A DNA stretch of 51,439 bases from Verrucomicrobiota bacterium (GCA_037139415.1 JBAXGN010000025.1:1-51439), one strand, 5' to 3'; shown: positions 1 to 8,795, counted from the stretch's first letter. Notes: generated by a model not told the origin, from the sequence alone. Numbers and translations are program-made.

Positions 1-593
1 TTTATTCAAAAACCTGCAAAAAATCCGCATTGTTAAGTCCGACAGGCTGCTAGGGCGAGCGGGTTCGACCGCTTCAATCGACAGGCTTGCCTTTAGAGTG
101 GTTTAAACTCGAAATCCGAAGCTGCTCACGGTATTTGGGGCAGAATATCAGCGCCGACTGACGTCGAGCGGCTACGAAATTTATGGAAATGTTTTGACCT
201 GCACGGGATGGCGGTTCCTCAAAAGACGTCGGCGTCCCGGATTTACCCTGTCCATCATGTTAATCCTGTCTGACCTTGTTGCTTCACCTTCAAGACAGGA
301 TGTACAGGATTTGCAGGATGACTATGAATCAACAGTGATGAGCAGAGGCACCGGGTCCGCCGGGACGGTTTTGGGGCCAAAATGCTTTTTCGAAGCTGTT
401 AACATTAATCAAAAACCCTCATGCAACCCGTTCAAGAGCAATCGGTTACATTTTTATAAGTTAAACTTATTTAATGGCATCGTGCTGAATTGAATAAAAT
501 GATTTCTCGAACGTCCAATAGGGTACTTATTCCCAATAAACCCGTACCCGGCACTCGATTCATTGCGACCTTTTTAAGGTGTAGTGTGCTTAT
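1..593. other. Gene-poor leading segment
   Basis: I see no convincing gene here. A 99-residue open frame at 194-493 has no recognisable motif. It runs across a repeat-like tract at about 259-320, where 'AATCCTGTCT' is followed by 'AGACAGGAT', 'ACAGGATTTGCAGGAT', an inverted-repeat arrangement typical of intergenic repeats rather than coding sequence. The segment probably carries the promoter of the cassette that starts at 594, but I could not identify a clear -35/-10 pair. Confidence 0.4.
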
Positions 594-1085
594 ATGAAAG
601 TATTTATGGATAACGAACAAAATAATGCGACCGAGTTGAAACCATTCTCTGTAACGGAGGATATCAAAAACAATCAACGTGCGGGGGCTTGGGTACAAGC
701 TGAACCGTTGGGCGACCCCTTTTATGTAGCCAATCACGAGTGGGTTGGCGTGGATCTGGATGGCACCTTGTCGGGGAATCATCAGTTGGACTTTACCGGC
801 ACGGTTTACGGAATCGGGGAGCCGGTGCCGGAAATGATGACTAAGGTAAGGCAGATGCTGGCGGCTAACATTACCGTCAAGATTTTCACGGCTCGGGCCT
901 TTGAACCCAAAGGTATTCCTCCAGTTCGTGCCTGGCTGACTAAACACCAGTTGCCGGAATTGGAGATCACCAACCAGAAAGACCCGTTCATGGTTTTCTT
1001 TTACGATGACCGTGCGATTCAAACCGTCTCTTGCAAAGGGGTTTCGGTATTGGAAGCGGTACTGGGACTGGCTGGCGGAGATTAG
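594..1085 (+). CDS. HAD-like phosphatase, first gene of the MBL/nuclease cassette
   Basis: A 163-residue protein with haloacid-dehalogenase hallmarks. Motif I is 'GVDLDGTLSG', giving the nucleophile Asp and the second Asp of DxDGT. Motif II is 'IFTAR', with the Thr/Ser that contacts phosphate. A Lys follows in 'TNQKDP', and motif IV is the acidic pair in 'FYDDRAIQ'. The order and spacing fit a small HAD hydrolase with little or no cap. The substrate is unknown; proteins of this size include nucleotidases and polynucleotide 3'-phosphatase-like enzymes. A second ATG 12 bases downstream (606) is an alternative start; an 'AAGG' lies about 13 bases before 594. The gene ends 12 bases before the MBL-like gene and should be co-transcribed with it. 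A role trimming phosphate from ends made by the downstream nucleases is speculation. Confidence 0.75.
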   Translation: MKVFMDNEQNNATELKPFSVTEDIKNNQRAGAWVQAEPLGDPFYVANHEWVGVDLDGTLSGNHQLDFTGTVYGIGEPVPEMMTKVRQMLAANITVKIFTARAFEPKGIPPVRAWLTKHQLPELEITNQKDPFMVFFYDDRAIQTVSCKGVSVLEAVLGLAGGD

Positions 1086-1097
1086 GAGGCAACGAAC

Positions 1098-2471
1098 ATG
1101 AATATCAAAATTCACCATGGTTCGACTGAATATGACGATTGCTGCATTGAAATCACTACCCGGAACTCGCGCATCCTTATTGCGGTAGGGACTCCCTTTG
1201 ACGATCCCAATACCGTAACTGCATCAAGTAAAGATGCAAAAGGGAGCCGGACCAAAAGCCTGGCTGAGAAAATCCCTGGTCTGTTTGCTTCGGGACCGGC
1301 GATTGATGCCATCATCCTTACAAGTGCCCACGTGGACAACACTCCGTTTCTCCAGGATACATTAGAAACCATTCCGGTGTACCTGACACCGGGCATCAGC
1401 AAGCTGATCGAAGCAGGAAGTTATTATGGGCGGACTTGTGCGGTACCGGTCAAGCGGCGGCACGTGATGGGCGGGGAGCTTCACACCCTGAGAGCGAAGG
1501 GAGATAGTGGCCTGCTAACCATTGGCTGTCCCACGTGTGACCAGGTGATGCTGCCGGATAAGCCGGTGAAGATTGGCGATTTCACCATTACCATCATTCC
1601 CGTGAACCACGACACCTTGGGGTGTGTCAACTTGTGGATTGAAGCGGAGGGCAAGCGGGTACTGTACGCCGGAGATTTGCGGTTGCATGGCCGTGACCGG
1701 ATGTCGGCGGATCAACTGATTCGCCTGACCTTAAGCACAACACTGGACGCCTTGATTCTGAACGGCTCACATTTTGCGCGGATTCGTAAGGATCAGGTTC
1801 ATTCCACGGATTTGGAGGATAAATTGATCTTTGAGATGGGTGAGAGCCCCGGCTTGGTATTGGCCATGTTTGTGCCATCGCATTTGGATCGCCTGATGAC
1901 CTTTTACCAGGCCGCCTGGCATTCCGGTCGGATACTGGTAGTGGATCCCTTCACGGCGGAAATGCTGGTGCAGACCAATGCCACAGATGAACTGGCCACA
2001 CCCCTGCCGATTCGGAAAGCGGGGATCAAGGTCTATTACCCGAAGGACTTCCCCATCCAACGCACGACGCTGCTGCACGGGAAAAAGTGTTCCCGAGTGA
2101 CACTGGAAGCCATTCTGGAAGCCCCGCAGAAATACGTGATGCTGTTTCGCCATCCCATGCTGGTAGCGGATTTCGGCGGACAACTGCCGCCGAAAACCCG
2201 AATCATTTATTCCTATTGGCATGGATGCCCGACGAATCAGGCCGGAATCGCTTGGAAGAAACTCAAAGCTGCGGTATCCGCCGCCAAAGGCGAATTCGTG
2301 GAGTATCATTCGAGCGGGTTCCAATTCACGGAAGACATTCTGGCATTTGTATGGACCTTAAATCCCAATAAGATTCTCCCTCTCCAATGTGAGGGTTCAA
2401 ACAGGTTTGATCAGTTCTTTGAAAACCAGACGACATATCTCAAGGATGGAACCGGGTTCACTCTGAAATAG
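1098..2471 (+). CDS. Metallo-beta-lactamase/beta-CASP-fold protein with degenerate metal site (pseudo-enzyme)
   Basis: A 457-residue protein that aligns along its whole length with the next gene's product (for example 'IHHGSTEYDDCCIEI' against 'IHRGTHQIGGSCVEI', and 'LYAGDLRLHGR' against 'LYSGDLRMHGR'). The metal-binding HxHxDH motif is broken: at residues 76-81 it reads S-A-H-V-D-N, so the first and last His are lost. The two C-terminal beta-CASP His are also gone ('HSSGF' for 'HSSGH', 'LPLQ' for 'IPIH'). The His of 'VNHD' and the Asp of 'AGDL' remain. The frame is intact over 1.37 kb, so this is probably a maintained non-catalytic subunit and not a decaying gene. It sits 7 bases before its intact paralogue. 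I infer a heteromer of active and inactive subunits, as seen in CPSF-73/CPSF-100; that comparison is by analogy only. Confidence 0.8.
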   Translation: MNIKIHHGSTEYDDCCIEITTRNSRILIAVGTPFDDPNTVTASSKDAKGSRTKSLAEKIPGLFASGPAIDAIILTSAHVDNTPFLQDTLETIPVYLTPGISKLIEAGSYYGRTCAVPVKRRHVMGGELHTLRAKGDSGLLTIGCPTCDQVMLPDKPVKIGDFTITIIPVNHDTLGCVNLWIEAEGKRVLYAGDLRLHGRDRMSADQLIRLTLSTTLDALILNGSHFARIRKDQVHSTDLEDKLIFEMGESPGLVLAMFVPSHLDRLMTFYQAAWHSGRILVVDPFTAEMLVQTNATDELATPLPIRKAGIKVYYPKDFPIQRTTLLHGKKCSRVTLEAILEAPQKYVMLFRHPMLVADFGGQLPPKTRIIYSYWHGCPTNQAGIAWKKLKAAVSAAKGEFVEYHSSGFQFTEDILAFVWTLNPNKILPLQCEGSNRFDQFFENQTTYLKDGTGFTLK

Positions 2472-2478
2472 GCAGGCT

Positions 2479-3753
2479 ATGAAAATCACCATCCATCGAG
2501 GCACACACCAGATTGGCGGCAGTTGCGTGGAAATCTCCACCGATACCACGAGGATCATTCTGGATGTCGGCCTTCCGCTAAATGACGGGGAAGAGACCAA
2601 GTCACCCAAGCGATTGCGAAGTAAACAGCCGTTGCCAGATGGTCTGGCTCCCCAGGTGGACGGGCTGTTTTCCAGCGGACGCAAAATAGACGCCATTTTT
2701 CTGTCGCATGTTCATTCCGATCATGGGGGACTTCTGGCTCATACAGAGGCCAGCATCCCCATCCATTGCACCCAAGGCACTTCCAAAATGATGATGGCAG
2801 CGTCTATTTACGCTGGCCAAACCGAAGTGCCGCGAACACGGATAAAGACTCTTAAGCCCAAGGTCCCAGTGATGGTTGGGGATATTCAGGTTACCGCCTA
2901 TCCGGTGGATCATTCCGCCTTCGATGGCGTGGCACTGCTGGTGGAGGCCAATGGAACGCGGGCGCTCTACAGTGGCGATCTGCGGATGCATGGACGCAAG
3001 CCCGGCATGGCCCAGCAATTAATCCAAGCCGTGGCCGCCAAAGGTGTGGATGCGCTAATCATGGAGGGAACACATTTCTCCGGGTCTCGGGCACCAGGGC
3101 GAGCTGAGAAGGAGCTTGAGGAAGACATTGTTGATGACATCCAATCCGCGTCTGGATTGGTGTTGGCATCCTTTTCGCCAATGCATGTGGACCGCCTCGT
3201 TACCTTTTACAAAGCCGCCAGACGATGCAATCGCATTCTGGCCGTTGATCATTACGCTGCGTTTGTTCTGCACTTGATCGCCTCGCAAGCGCGCATTCCA
3301 AAGCCGCAAGCCGAGAACCGCATCCGCGTGTTCCTTCCGAAGGCACAGCGCAAGCTTCCCAAAATTGACCGTTTGTTTGCCCATAGTCACATCACTTTGG
3401 CGGAGATCCTGGCGAATCCACGCGATTATGTAATGCTTTTCCGTTCCAGCATGGTTGGCACGGATTTCTCCGGGCAGTTGCCGGAACGTGTCCGGTGCAT
3501 CTACTCCTATTGGAGTGGCTATTTGAAACAACCGGAGTGGGAGGCGACACGTGCGAAAGTGAAAGAAGTTGGTGGCGATTTCCAAGTGCGACATTCCAGC
3601 GGCCATATTCACGCGCCAGACATCGTGCGCTTTGTTGAGGCGATCAAACCACGCTTGGTCATCCCGATCCACACCACAAACCCGGAGGAATTTGCGAAAC
3701 ATCTTCAGAACGTAAAGATATTGGAAGACAAGCAAGGTTTTGGAATTGAATAA
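2479..3753 (+). CDS. MBL-fold/beta-CASP family metallohydrolase (predicted nuclease)
   Basis: A 424-residue protein with a complete MBL-fold metal site: H77-V-H79-S-D81-H82, H145 in 'VDHSAFDG', and D167 in 'YSGDLRMHG'. The beta-CASP-type C-terminal His follow, H372/H376 in 'HSSGH' and H398 in 'IPIHTT'. The opening 'ITIHRGTHQIGGSCVEI' and the insert 'LVLASFSPMHVDRLVTFYKAA' match a bacterial group usually annotated as RNA-processing exonuclease-like MBL proteins (COG1236/RNase J relatives). The expected activity is metal-dependent cleavage of RNA or DNA; the substrate is unknown. It lies between its inactive paralogue (7 bases upstream) and a PD-(D/E)XK-like gene (57 bases to the chosen start), all in one direction. 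Confidence 0.88.
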   Translation: MKITIHRGTHQIGGSCVEISTDTTRIILDVGLPLNDGEETKSPKRLRSKQPLPDGLAPQVDGLFSSGRKIDAIFLSHVHSDHGGLLAHTEASIPIHCTQGTSKMMMAASIYAGQTEVPRTRIKTLKPKVPVMVGDIQVTAYPVDHSAFDGVALLVEANGTRALYSGDLRMHGRKPGMAQQLIQAVAAKGVDALIMEGTHFSGSRAPGRAEKELEEDIVDDIQSASGLVLASFSPMHVDRLVTFYKAARRCNRILAVDHYAAFVLHLIASQARIPKPQAENRIRVFLPKAQRKLPKIDRLFAHSHITLAEILANPRDYVMLFRSSMVGTDFSGQLPERVRCIYSYWSGYLKQPEWEATRAKVKEVGGDFQVRHSSGHIHAPDIVRFVEAIKPRLVIPIHTTNPEEFAKHLQNVKILEDKQGFGIE

Positions 3754-3810
3754 AATAGAGTTTAATAACGTCCTTCAAATAATAATTCAGAATTGGAAAC
3801 ACAAGATTTT

Positions 3811-5028
3811 ATGAAAAAAACGTGTCTTTATTGCTTAAGTACCGGTGAATGGGTCCACTATTCTTCCTCTGGAAAAACCATTAAACTTCGTCAGTTCAAA
3901 AATGGACCTGAACCAGAAGAATACAAAAGCAGCAATCCAGGCGATGAGGACCGCCTTGCAAAAAGGCTAATCAATGCCAAGGAGGTAAGCTTTGCCGAGG
4001 TAGGCGCACGGATTGTGAGTGAAGACAGCGAACTTATTCCATCAAAGTTGCGCGTCAACGAAGATTGGGAAAAATGGCGGAAAGTAATTATATTTTTGGA
4101 GGAGAATAAACTTCAAATACAGTCTCCCGCTGAGAAAAAACGGGATGGCGGGTCAATAGTTATTCCCCAAACAAGAATTCGCCGATTCTACGAATCGTTA
4201 AGGCTGTTTTCTTCCGTTGCAATTCATGGTTCCTTTGCAGGTTACCTCACCAAGAAGCACAATTCCAGCGGCCGCAATGATTGTGCCGCGCATCTGCAAG
4301 TTATGTTCGAGGAAAGTGCTGATCACTTTGCTCGCTACAAGAATACTAAAGATAGGTTTGCTCCCCCAACGAAACAGCGTGAAGATCCATGGTGGCAAAG
4401 ACCCAAAGAAAACAAGGGGCACACAGCCAAAGCATTGGTGGCAAGCCTAAAACCAGACACCCTGCCCCCGTTTGTCCCGGTGGTTTTCAAAGATGATGGG
4501 GCTTTGGATTTTACGCCAATTGACTATGAAGTAAGCCCATATACGACAAGCAATGCAACTTTTGAAGACGGACACCATGGTCGTAAATCTGGTCAAGGTG
4601 GAGTGGATCTTCTATTGCAAAGCAACGATCAAGCTAAATTGCCTATCATCGCCGAGGTTAAGGCCCCTGGCGATACGAACATGTTCCTAGCACTTGTCCA
4701 GACCTTGACGTATGCGGTTGAGTTTACAACACCGAACCAACTCCTGCGTTTGAAGACCAGTTACGAGCAACAATTCAAAGTCCTCCCGGCTGATGCAAAA
4801 TGTGACATTTACCTGATATATTTCGCTGGACCTTCTCCAGAACTGCTGGAAGAGACAAAGGCTATTACCGACAAGTTGCTTGCAGATGCTTCCAGTTCAG
4901 TTGCTCAACGAGTTCGTAGGATTGCATTCATCGAAGCGGGAAAGCCAGGGACGCTGAAATTTCGATGCACGCATCTATCACAACCAAAAAATTTAGCGAG
5001 CAGCCAACATGCGGCAGATGGTCATTAG
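3811..5028 (+). CDS. PD-(D/E)XK nuclease-like protein, last gene of the cassette
   Basis: About 405 residues. The start is placed at ATG 3811; a TTG at 3793 would add six residues. The N-terminus has a CxxC ('TCLYC'). The C-terminal half carries a restriction-endonuclease-like core: D266 in 'GGVDLLL', then E282-V-K284 in 'PIIAEVKAPGD', then 'LVQTLTYA', which fits the helix carrying the Q-x(3)-Y variant seen in RecB/Cas4-like nucleases. The middle region (about residues 60-240) is charged and unrecognised and may bind nucleic acid or partners. The gene follows the MBL pair on the same strand with no terminator seen between. A nuclease linked to a second nuclease family and a phosphatase is the sort of set found in defence islands. 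Function is inferred from motifs only. Confidence 0.7.
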   Translation: MKKTCLYCLSTGEWVHYSSSGKTIKLRQFKNGPEPEEYKSSNPGDEDRLAKRLINAKEVSFAEVGARIVSEDSELIPSKLRVNEDWEKWRKVIIFLEENKLQIQSPAEKKRDGGSIVIPQTRIRRFYESLRLFSSVAIHGSFAGYLTKKHNSSGRNDCAAHLQVMFEESADHFARYKNTKDRFAPPTKQREDPWWQRPKENKGHTAKALVASLKPDTLPPFVPVVFKDDGALDFTPIDYEVSPYTTSNATFEDGHHGRKSGQGGVDLLLQSNDQAKLPIIAEVKAPGDTNMFLALVQTLTYAVEFTTPNQLLRLKTSYEQQFKVLPADAKCDIYLIYFAGPSPELLEETKAITDKLLADASSSVAQRVRRIAFIEAGKPGTLKFRCTHLSQPKNLASSQHAADGH

Positions 5029-5182
5029 GTGATTGCCATCTAAAAAAGTTGATGGCATCGCACGATGAAGCCAAAAGGGATTTGGCATTATAGAGGCTAC
5101 TCTGGAGAATTGATTGGTAAAAAGATGGACCCGTTTTATAACCGGCTCGACTTTTAGGAAAAACTGATTTAAGGCATGCCTG

Positions 5183-5425
5183 ATGAAACTGAAAACCGAC
5201 TTGCTAGAACAGTTAAGCGCAGCGGACATCTTGGCGGAAGCAGTGGCGACGAATCACCGCTTCAGGCCCGAGCCGCTTTTATCAAAGACTGGGACTGGCA
5301 GTCTATTATCAGCATCAACCGGGGAACGTGCGAAAGAGGTCGCGCGCAGCACGGCATTAATTCGGAAACTGCGTGCGCGTGCGCACAAAAGTGGGAAGCG
5401 CATCGCGGCCAAGTTGGCTCGTTAG
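5183..5425 (+). CDS. Possible small basic protein
   Basis: An 80-residue frame, Leu/Ala-rich at the start and strongly basic at the end ('RKLRARAHKSGKRIAAKLAR'). I do not recognise a family. It follows the nuclease-like gene by about 150 bases on the same strand. An overlapping frame at 5176-5568 looks less protein-like. It may be spurious or a remnant. Confidence 0.25.
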   Translation: MKLKTDLLEQLSAADILAEAVATNHRFRPEPLLSKTGTGSLLSASTGERAKEVARSTALIRKLRARAHKSGKRIAAKLAR

Positions 5426-5570
5426 CTGAAACGAATGATTTTCTCAAGGAATGCCACAAACAAGCTCCGTTTCTATTCTTCAACGGTTTAGCCTGCCTGC
5501 CCGAGGCGCTGATTCGGATGCCACCAAAACCCACCGGGTACAGCACACGGCCTTCAGCGCAGACTTGACC

Positions 5571-6677
5571 TTACACCGGTTTTTGCCAGGTGCCGGTTTT
5601 GGCGGATTGGTAGGCGGCTTCCATGACGGCGACGCGGGCGGCAGCTTCGCGCGAGGTGACCAGCGGCATATCGCGCTTGCCGGAGACGGCTTCCACAAAT
5701 TGGTAGATGGGCAACGGCGGCGGTTGCGGCAGTTGTTTCCAGGGCTGTTTACCATCCGCGCCCTGGATGTTCTTGCACTTGAGATACAGGTCGCCGTTGA
5801 GCATGTGCGCATGGCCTTCGGTGCCGCTGATGAGCAGGGTCACCGGGTCGGCCACGTCCACCCAGCCGGCGGCCAGGGTGCCGGTCACGCCGTTGCGGAA
5901 TTTGATCAGGGCCTCGCCGCATTCATCGGTGTCGCCATAACGGGCGGTGATGACCTTGATATCGGCGGTGATGGACTCCACGTCGCCCATCAGCCACATG
6001 AGGATGTCCAGGGAGTGGGTGCCGAGATCACCGAAGCCGCCGCAGCCGGATTGCTTGGGATCGGCCATCCAGCGCCAATCGGTATCGAACCAGCCGCCCA
6101 GCGAACCGCTGTGGCAGTTGGACCCGCGAACGCGGGTGATTTTGCCAAACGCGTTTTTGGCGACGAGTTCCTTGAGCAACAGGTGGGCCGGGAAGGTACG
6201 CATGAAGTAGCCGGTGGTGAACAGGCGCCCGGCCTGCTCGATGGTTGCCGCCATCGCCGCGCTGTCTTTGGCGGTCACGCCCAGCGGTTTTTCGACGAAC
6301 ATGTGCTTGCCGGCCTTGGCGGCCGCGGCCACCAGTTCCAGGTGCCGGTTGGTCTCGGAGCAGATCACCACGCCGGTCACTTCCTTATCGTCCCAGATTT
6401 CCTGAACATTGGCGGTGGTTTTGCTGCCGGCTTCCTTGGCGCGCTTCTCGGCGCGCGCGGCATCATGATCCCACACGTATTTGACCACGACATCCTCGCG
6501 CCCTTTCAGGCGGCGGCCAAAGTCGGGGGTGTGGATGTGCGCGCCGCCCACGATGGCGAGCGTCACTTTGCCGCCGGCGGCTTGCGCCAGGGTGGCGAGC
6601 GGACTCGCGAACGCCGCTGTTGCCGCCACCAGACCGGTGGTCTTGATAAAATCACGCCGGGCCAAATTGCTTTTCAT
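5571..6677 (-). CDS. Tat-exported Gfo/Idh/MocA family oxidoreductase
   Basis: A 368-residue protein starting 'MKSNLARRDFIKTTG', a twin-arginine signal (RRDFIK) with a hydrophobic Ala-rich h-region. The mature part begins with a Rossmann strand 'KVTLAIVGGAHIHTPDFG', and the family's 'VEKPLGV' motif (Lys of EKP is catalytic in relatives) follows. Family members oxidise or reduce sugar carbons with NAD(P). Tat export with bound cofactor is common in Verrucomicrobiota and Planctomycetota, where these proteins accompany glycan degradation. The start at 6677 is preferred because an AAAGG lies 7 bases upstream; ATGs at 6683 and 6707 are also in frame. The gene stands alone on the minus strand, so no operon partner gives the substrate. 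Confidence 0.92.
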   Translation of the reverse strand: MKSNLARRDFIKTTGLVAATAAFASPLATLAQAAGGKVTLAIVGGAHIHTPDFGRRLKGREDVVVKYVWDHDAARAEKRAKEAGSKTTANVQEIWDDKEVTGVVICSETNRHLELVAAAAKAGKHMFVEKPLGVTAKDSAAMAATIEQAGRLFTTGYFMRTFPAHLLLKELVAKNAFGKITRVRGSNCHSGSLGGWFDTDWRWMADPKQSGCGGFGDLGTHSLDILMWLMGDVESITADIKVITARYGDTDECGEALIKFRNGVTGTLAAGWVDVADPVTLLISGTEGHAHMLNGDLYLKCKNIQGADGKQPWKQLPQPPPLPIYQFVEAVSGKRDMPLVTSREAAARVAVMEAAYQSAKTGTWQKPV

Positions 6678-6849
6678 CGTCATGCCTTTCCAAATGGGTT
6701 GTTTCATTTAAAGTGCGAACGGGGATATTCTTTGGCCGGGCGGGGGAAGAATTCAAGGGAATCTTGTGGAAAAATGGCCTGGAAATTTTGCAGAAAAATG
6801 GACCGGCAGAAAAATTAGTTGGCAAAAAGATGAAGACAATATTTTTAAC

Positions 6850-6890
6850 CACGGATTACTCGGAATACACGGATAGAGCAACTGGTTCGC
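6850..6890. repeat. Copy of the CCACGGATTAC-type dispersed repeat
   Basis: 'AACCACGGATTACTCGG' followed by 'ATACACGGATAG' matches the left arm of the palindromic family that is abundant from 35 kb onward. The surrounding gene-free stretch (6678-6974) also holds 'GGCAGAAAAATTAGTTGGCA', similar to the stem sequence near 30.8 kb. I saw no strong promoter. Confidence 0.6.
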
Positions 6891-6974
6891 GATCTGCGAG
6901 CCGCTGATTTTGTAATATTGGGAAACTGAATTTTCGTGCTTTCGCCAAACGGCGGGTGGGCGTAGAGTGCCTCC

Positions 6975-7574
6975 ATGTGGAAAGCACGATTGGCGTTCAT
7001 TGGTTTGATGGCCCTGGCGATTTTCGGCGGCGGCGCGCTGGTGGGGTTTACCGTCGCCCGTCTGATTTATGGGGCGCCCTCCACGCCGTATTCGTTGAAT
7101 ACCAGCTCCGTTTTGAAGCAGGTGCAGTCGTTGTCCGAATTGGTCACCATCAAATATGTGATGGAAAAAGTGGTGGTGCTCGAAGATCCGCCCAAGGACA
7201 CGTTGGGCATGTTATTCACCGGTGAGAGCCGGGTGATCATGGTGGCGGGCGGGGTGGTGAAGGCTGGCGTGGACTTGTCCAAACTTAAAGAAACGGATTT
7301 ACACCTGCGCGGCACCAATATCACCATCAACCTGCCGCCAGCCACCATTCTCGACGCCTACTTGGACGATAAGAAAACTCAGGTGATGGAGCATAAGACC
7401 GGGCTGATGCGCAAATACGACCGCAACCTGGAGCAGGAAGCGCGACGGCAGGCGGTGGATGACATTCGCCGCGCGGCAAAATATCAGGGCATCACCACCG
7501 AAGCCGATCTGCGGGTCAAAGAGGAGTTGCGCCGGCTGTTTAATTCGCTGGGGTTGGGTGTCGAGTTTAAGTGA
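6975..7574 (+). CDS. DUF4230 family membrane-anchored protein
   Basis: 199 residues. A single N-terminal membrane segment (about residues 6-30, 'LAFIGLMALAIFGGGALVGF') is followed by an extracytoplasmic domain matching the DUF4230 pattern. That pattern is an early 'LVTIKYVMEKVVV' strand, a central 'VIMVAGGVVKAGVDLSKL' strand, and then 'ITINLPPATILDAYLD'. A charged helix ends with 'LRRLFNSLGL'. DUF4230 proteins are widespread and have no assigned function. The gene is upstream of phosphofructokinase, but a separate promoter lies between them, so they are probably not co-regulated. Confidence 0.82.
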   Translation: MWKARLAFIGLMALAIFGGGALVGFTVARLIYGAPSTPYSLNTSSVLKQVQSLSELVTIKYVMEKVVVLEDPPKDTLGMLFTGESRVIMVAGGVVKAGVDLSKLKETDLHLRGTNITINLPPATILDAYLDDKKTQVMEHKTGLMRKYDRNLEQEARRQAVDDIRRAAKYQGITTEADLRVKEELRRLFNSLGLGVEFK

Positions 7575-7645
7575 TTGACCTTTTGCAAAAAAACAATCCG
7601 GCAAAATGAGAACATGGCAAAAGCTGGAATCCGAATTTTAAGAAA

Positions 7646-7674
7646 TTGACCCCAGCCACGGAGGCTGGTAGCTT
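7646..7674 (+). promoter_or_regulatory. Probable sigma-70 type promoter of the phosphofructokinase gene
   Basis: TTGACC at 7646-7651 and TAGCTT at 7669-7674 are separated by 17 bases. A GAGGAG ribosome-binding site follows at about 7705-7710, six bases before the ATG at 7716. Prediction by eye only. Confidence 0.5.
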
Positions 7675-7715
7675 CCGTGTAAAGTTAGATACCATAAACG
7701 TTCAGAGGAGAACAC

Positions 7716-8795
7716 ATGAGTACACGAATCGGCATATTGACAGGTGGCGGAGATTGTCCGGGACTCAACGCGGTCATCCGGGCGGTAGGCAAATCCGCGT
7801 CCAAGCGCGGCTGGGAAACGCTGGGTTTCCACAACGGGTTTGAAGGTCTCCTGGACAAGGAATTTACCATATTAGACTACAAGAACATGGATGGCCTGCT
7901 GTTTCGCGGCGGGACGATTCTCGGCACCACCAACAAGGGCCGCTTTGCCGCCAAGGTGGGCCATGGCGAAGTGCAGCGAATCCCCGCGGAAGTGTTGCAG
8001 GCCACCCTGGCTAATGTGCGCGAGCTGGGCTTGAAAGGCTTGGTGGTGGTGGGCGGTGACGGCTCGTTGTCCATCGGCCAGCAGCTTTTTGAGGCCGGCG
8101 TGCCGTTGGTGGGCGTGCCCAAGACCATTGATAACGATCTCGAAGCCACGGTCATCACGTTCGGTTTCGACTCGGCGGTGGCCTGTGCCACGGATGCGCT
8201 GGATCGCCTGCACACCACGGCGGAAAGTCACAACCGGGTAATGGTGCTCGAAGTCATGGGGCGTTATGCCGGTTGGATTGCCATGCATGCGGGCATCGCC
8301 GGTGGCGGGGATGTGATTGTGATTCCGGAAATCCCGTTCTCCTTTGACAGCATCTGCCGGAAAATCGAGGAGCGCGAAGGCCAGGGCAAACATTTTACCC
8401 TCATCGTGGCCGCCGAAGGCGCCCGGGAATCCGGCAAGGATTTTACCACCTCGGGGGCGGCGGAGAAAAACCGCGAGGCACGGCTGGGCGGCATTGGGGC
8501 GTTGATCGCCGACGAAGTCGGCAGGCGTACCGGCAAGGAAACCCGCGTCTGTGTGCTGGGGCATTTGCAGCGCGGCGGCGGGCCGACCACCTTTGATCGC
8601 TTAATCTGCACCCGCTTCGGCACCATGGCCGTTCACTTGATTGCGGAGGGCCAGTTTGGCAAAATGGTGGCGCTGCATCCGCCCAATACCGTGGCGGTCA
8701 ACATCACCGAAGCGATTGGCCGCCTACGCACCGTGCCGGTAAACGGCGATCTGGTGCAAACTGCGCGCGACCTCGGTATCAGCGTGGGCGATTAA
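7716..8795 (+). CDS. pfkA: 6-phosphofructokinase
   Basis: 359 residues with the full PFK signature: N-terminal 'GILTGGGDCPGLNA' (nucleotide-binding loop), 'GGDGS' at 113-117, and catalytic 'TIDNDL' with D139 and D141. It phosphorylates fructose-6-phosphate in glycolysis. Phosphoryl-donor residues are mixed. The position equivalent to E. coli Gly104 is Gly116 (ATP type), while the Gly124 equivalent is Lys136 ('GVPKTIDND'), as in the Gly/Lys group that includes characterised ATP-dependent actinobacterial enzymes. ATP use is therefore likely but not certain. The strong GAGGAG site supports the start. Its stop overlaps the convergent glycosyltransferase gene by 4 bases. Confidence 0.95.
   Translation: MSTRIGILTGGGDCPGLNAVIRAVGKSASKRGWETLGFHNGFEGLLDKEFTILDYKNMDGLLFRGGTILGTTNKGRFAAKVGHGEVQRIPAEVLQATLANVRELGLKGLVVVGGDGSLSIGQQLFEAGVPLVGVPKTIDNDLEATVITFGFDSAVACATDALDRLHTTAESHNRVMVLEVMGRYAGWIAMHAGIAGGGDVIVIPEIPFSFDSICRKIEEREGQGKHFTLIVAAEGARESGKDFTTSGAAEKNREARLGGIGALIADEVGRRTGKETRVCVLGHLQRGGGPTTFDRLICTRFGTMAVHLIAEGQFGKMVALHPPNTVAVNITEAIGRLRTVPVNGDLVQTARDLGISVGD

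Noticed and set aside
5451-6818. 455-residue open frame on + opposite the Gfo/Idh/MocA gene
   Set aside because: It is antisense to a clearly recognisable oxidoreductase; high GC and codon bias keep the frame open. Composition (Gly/His/Arg-rich) is not protein-like.
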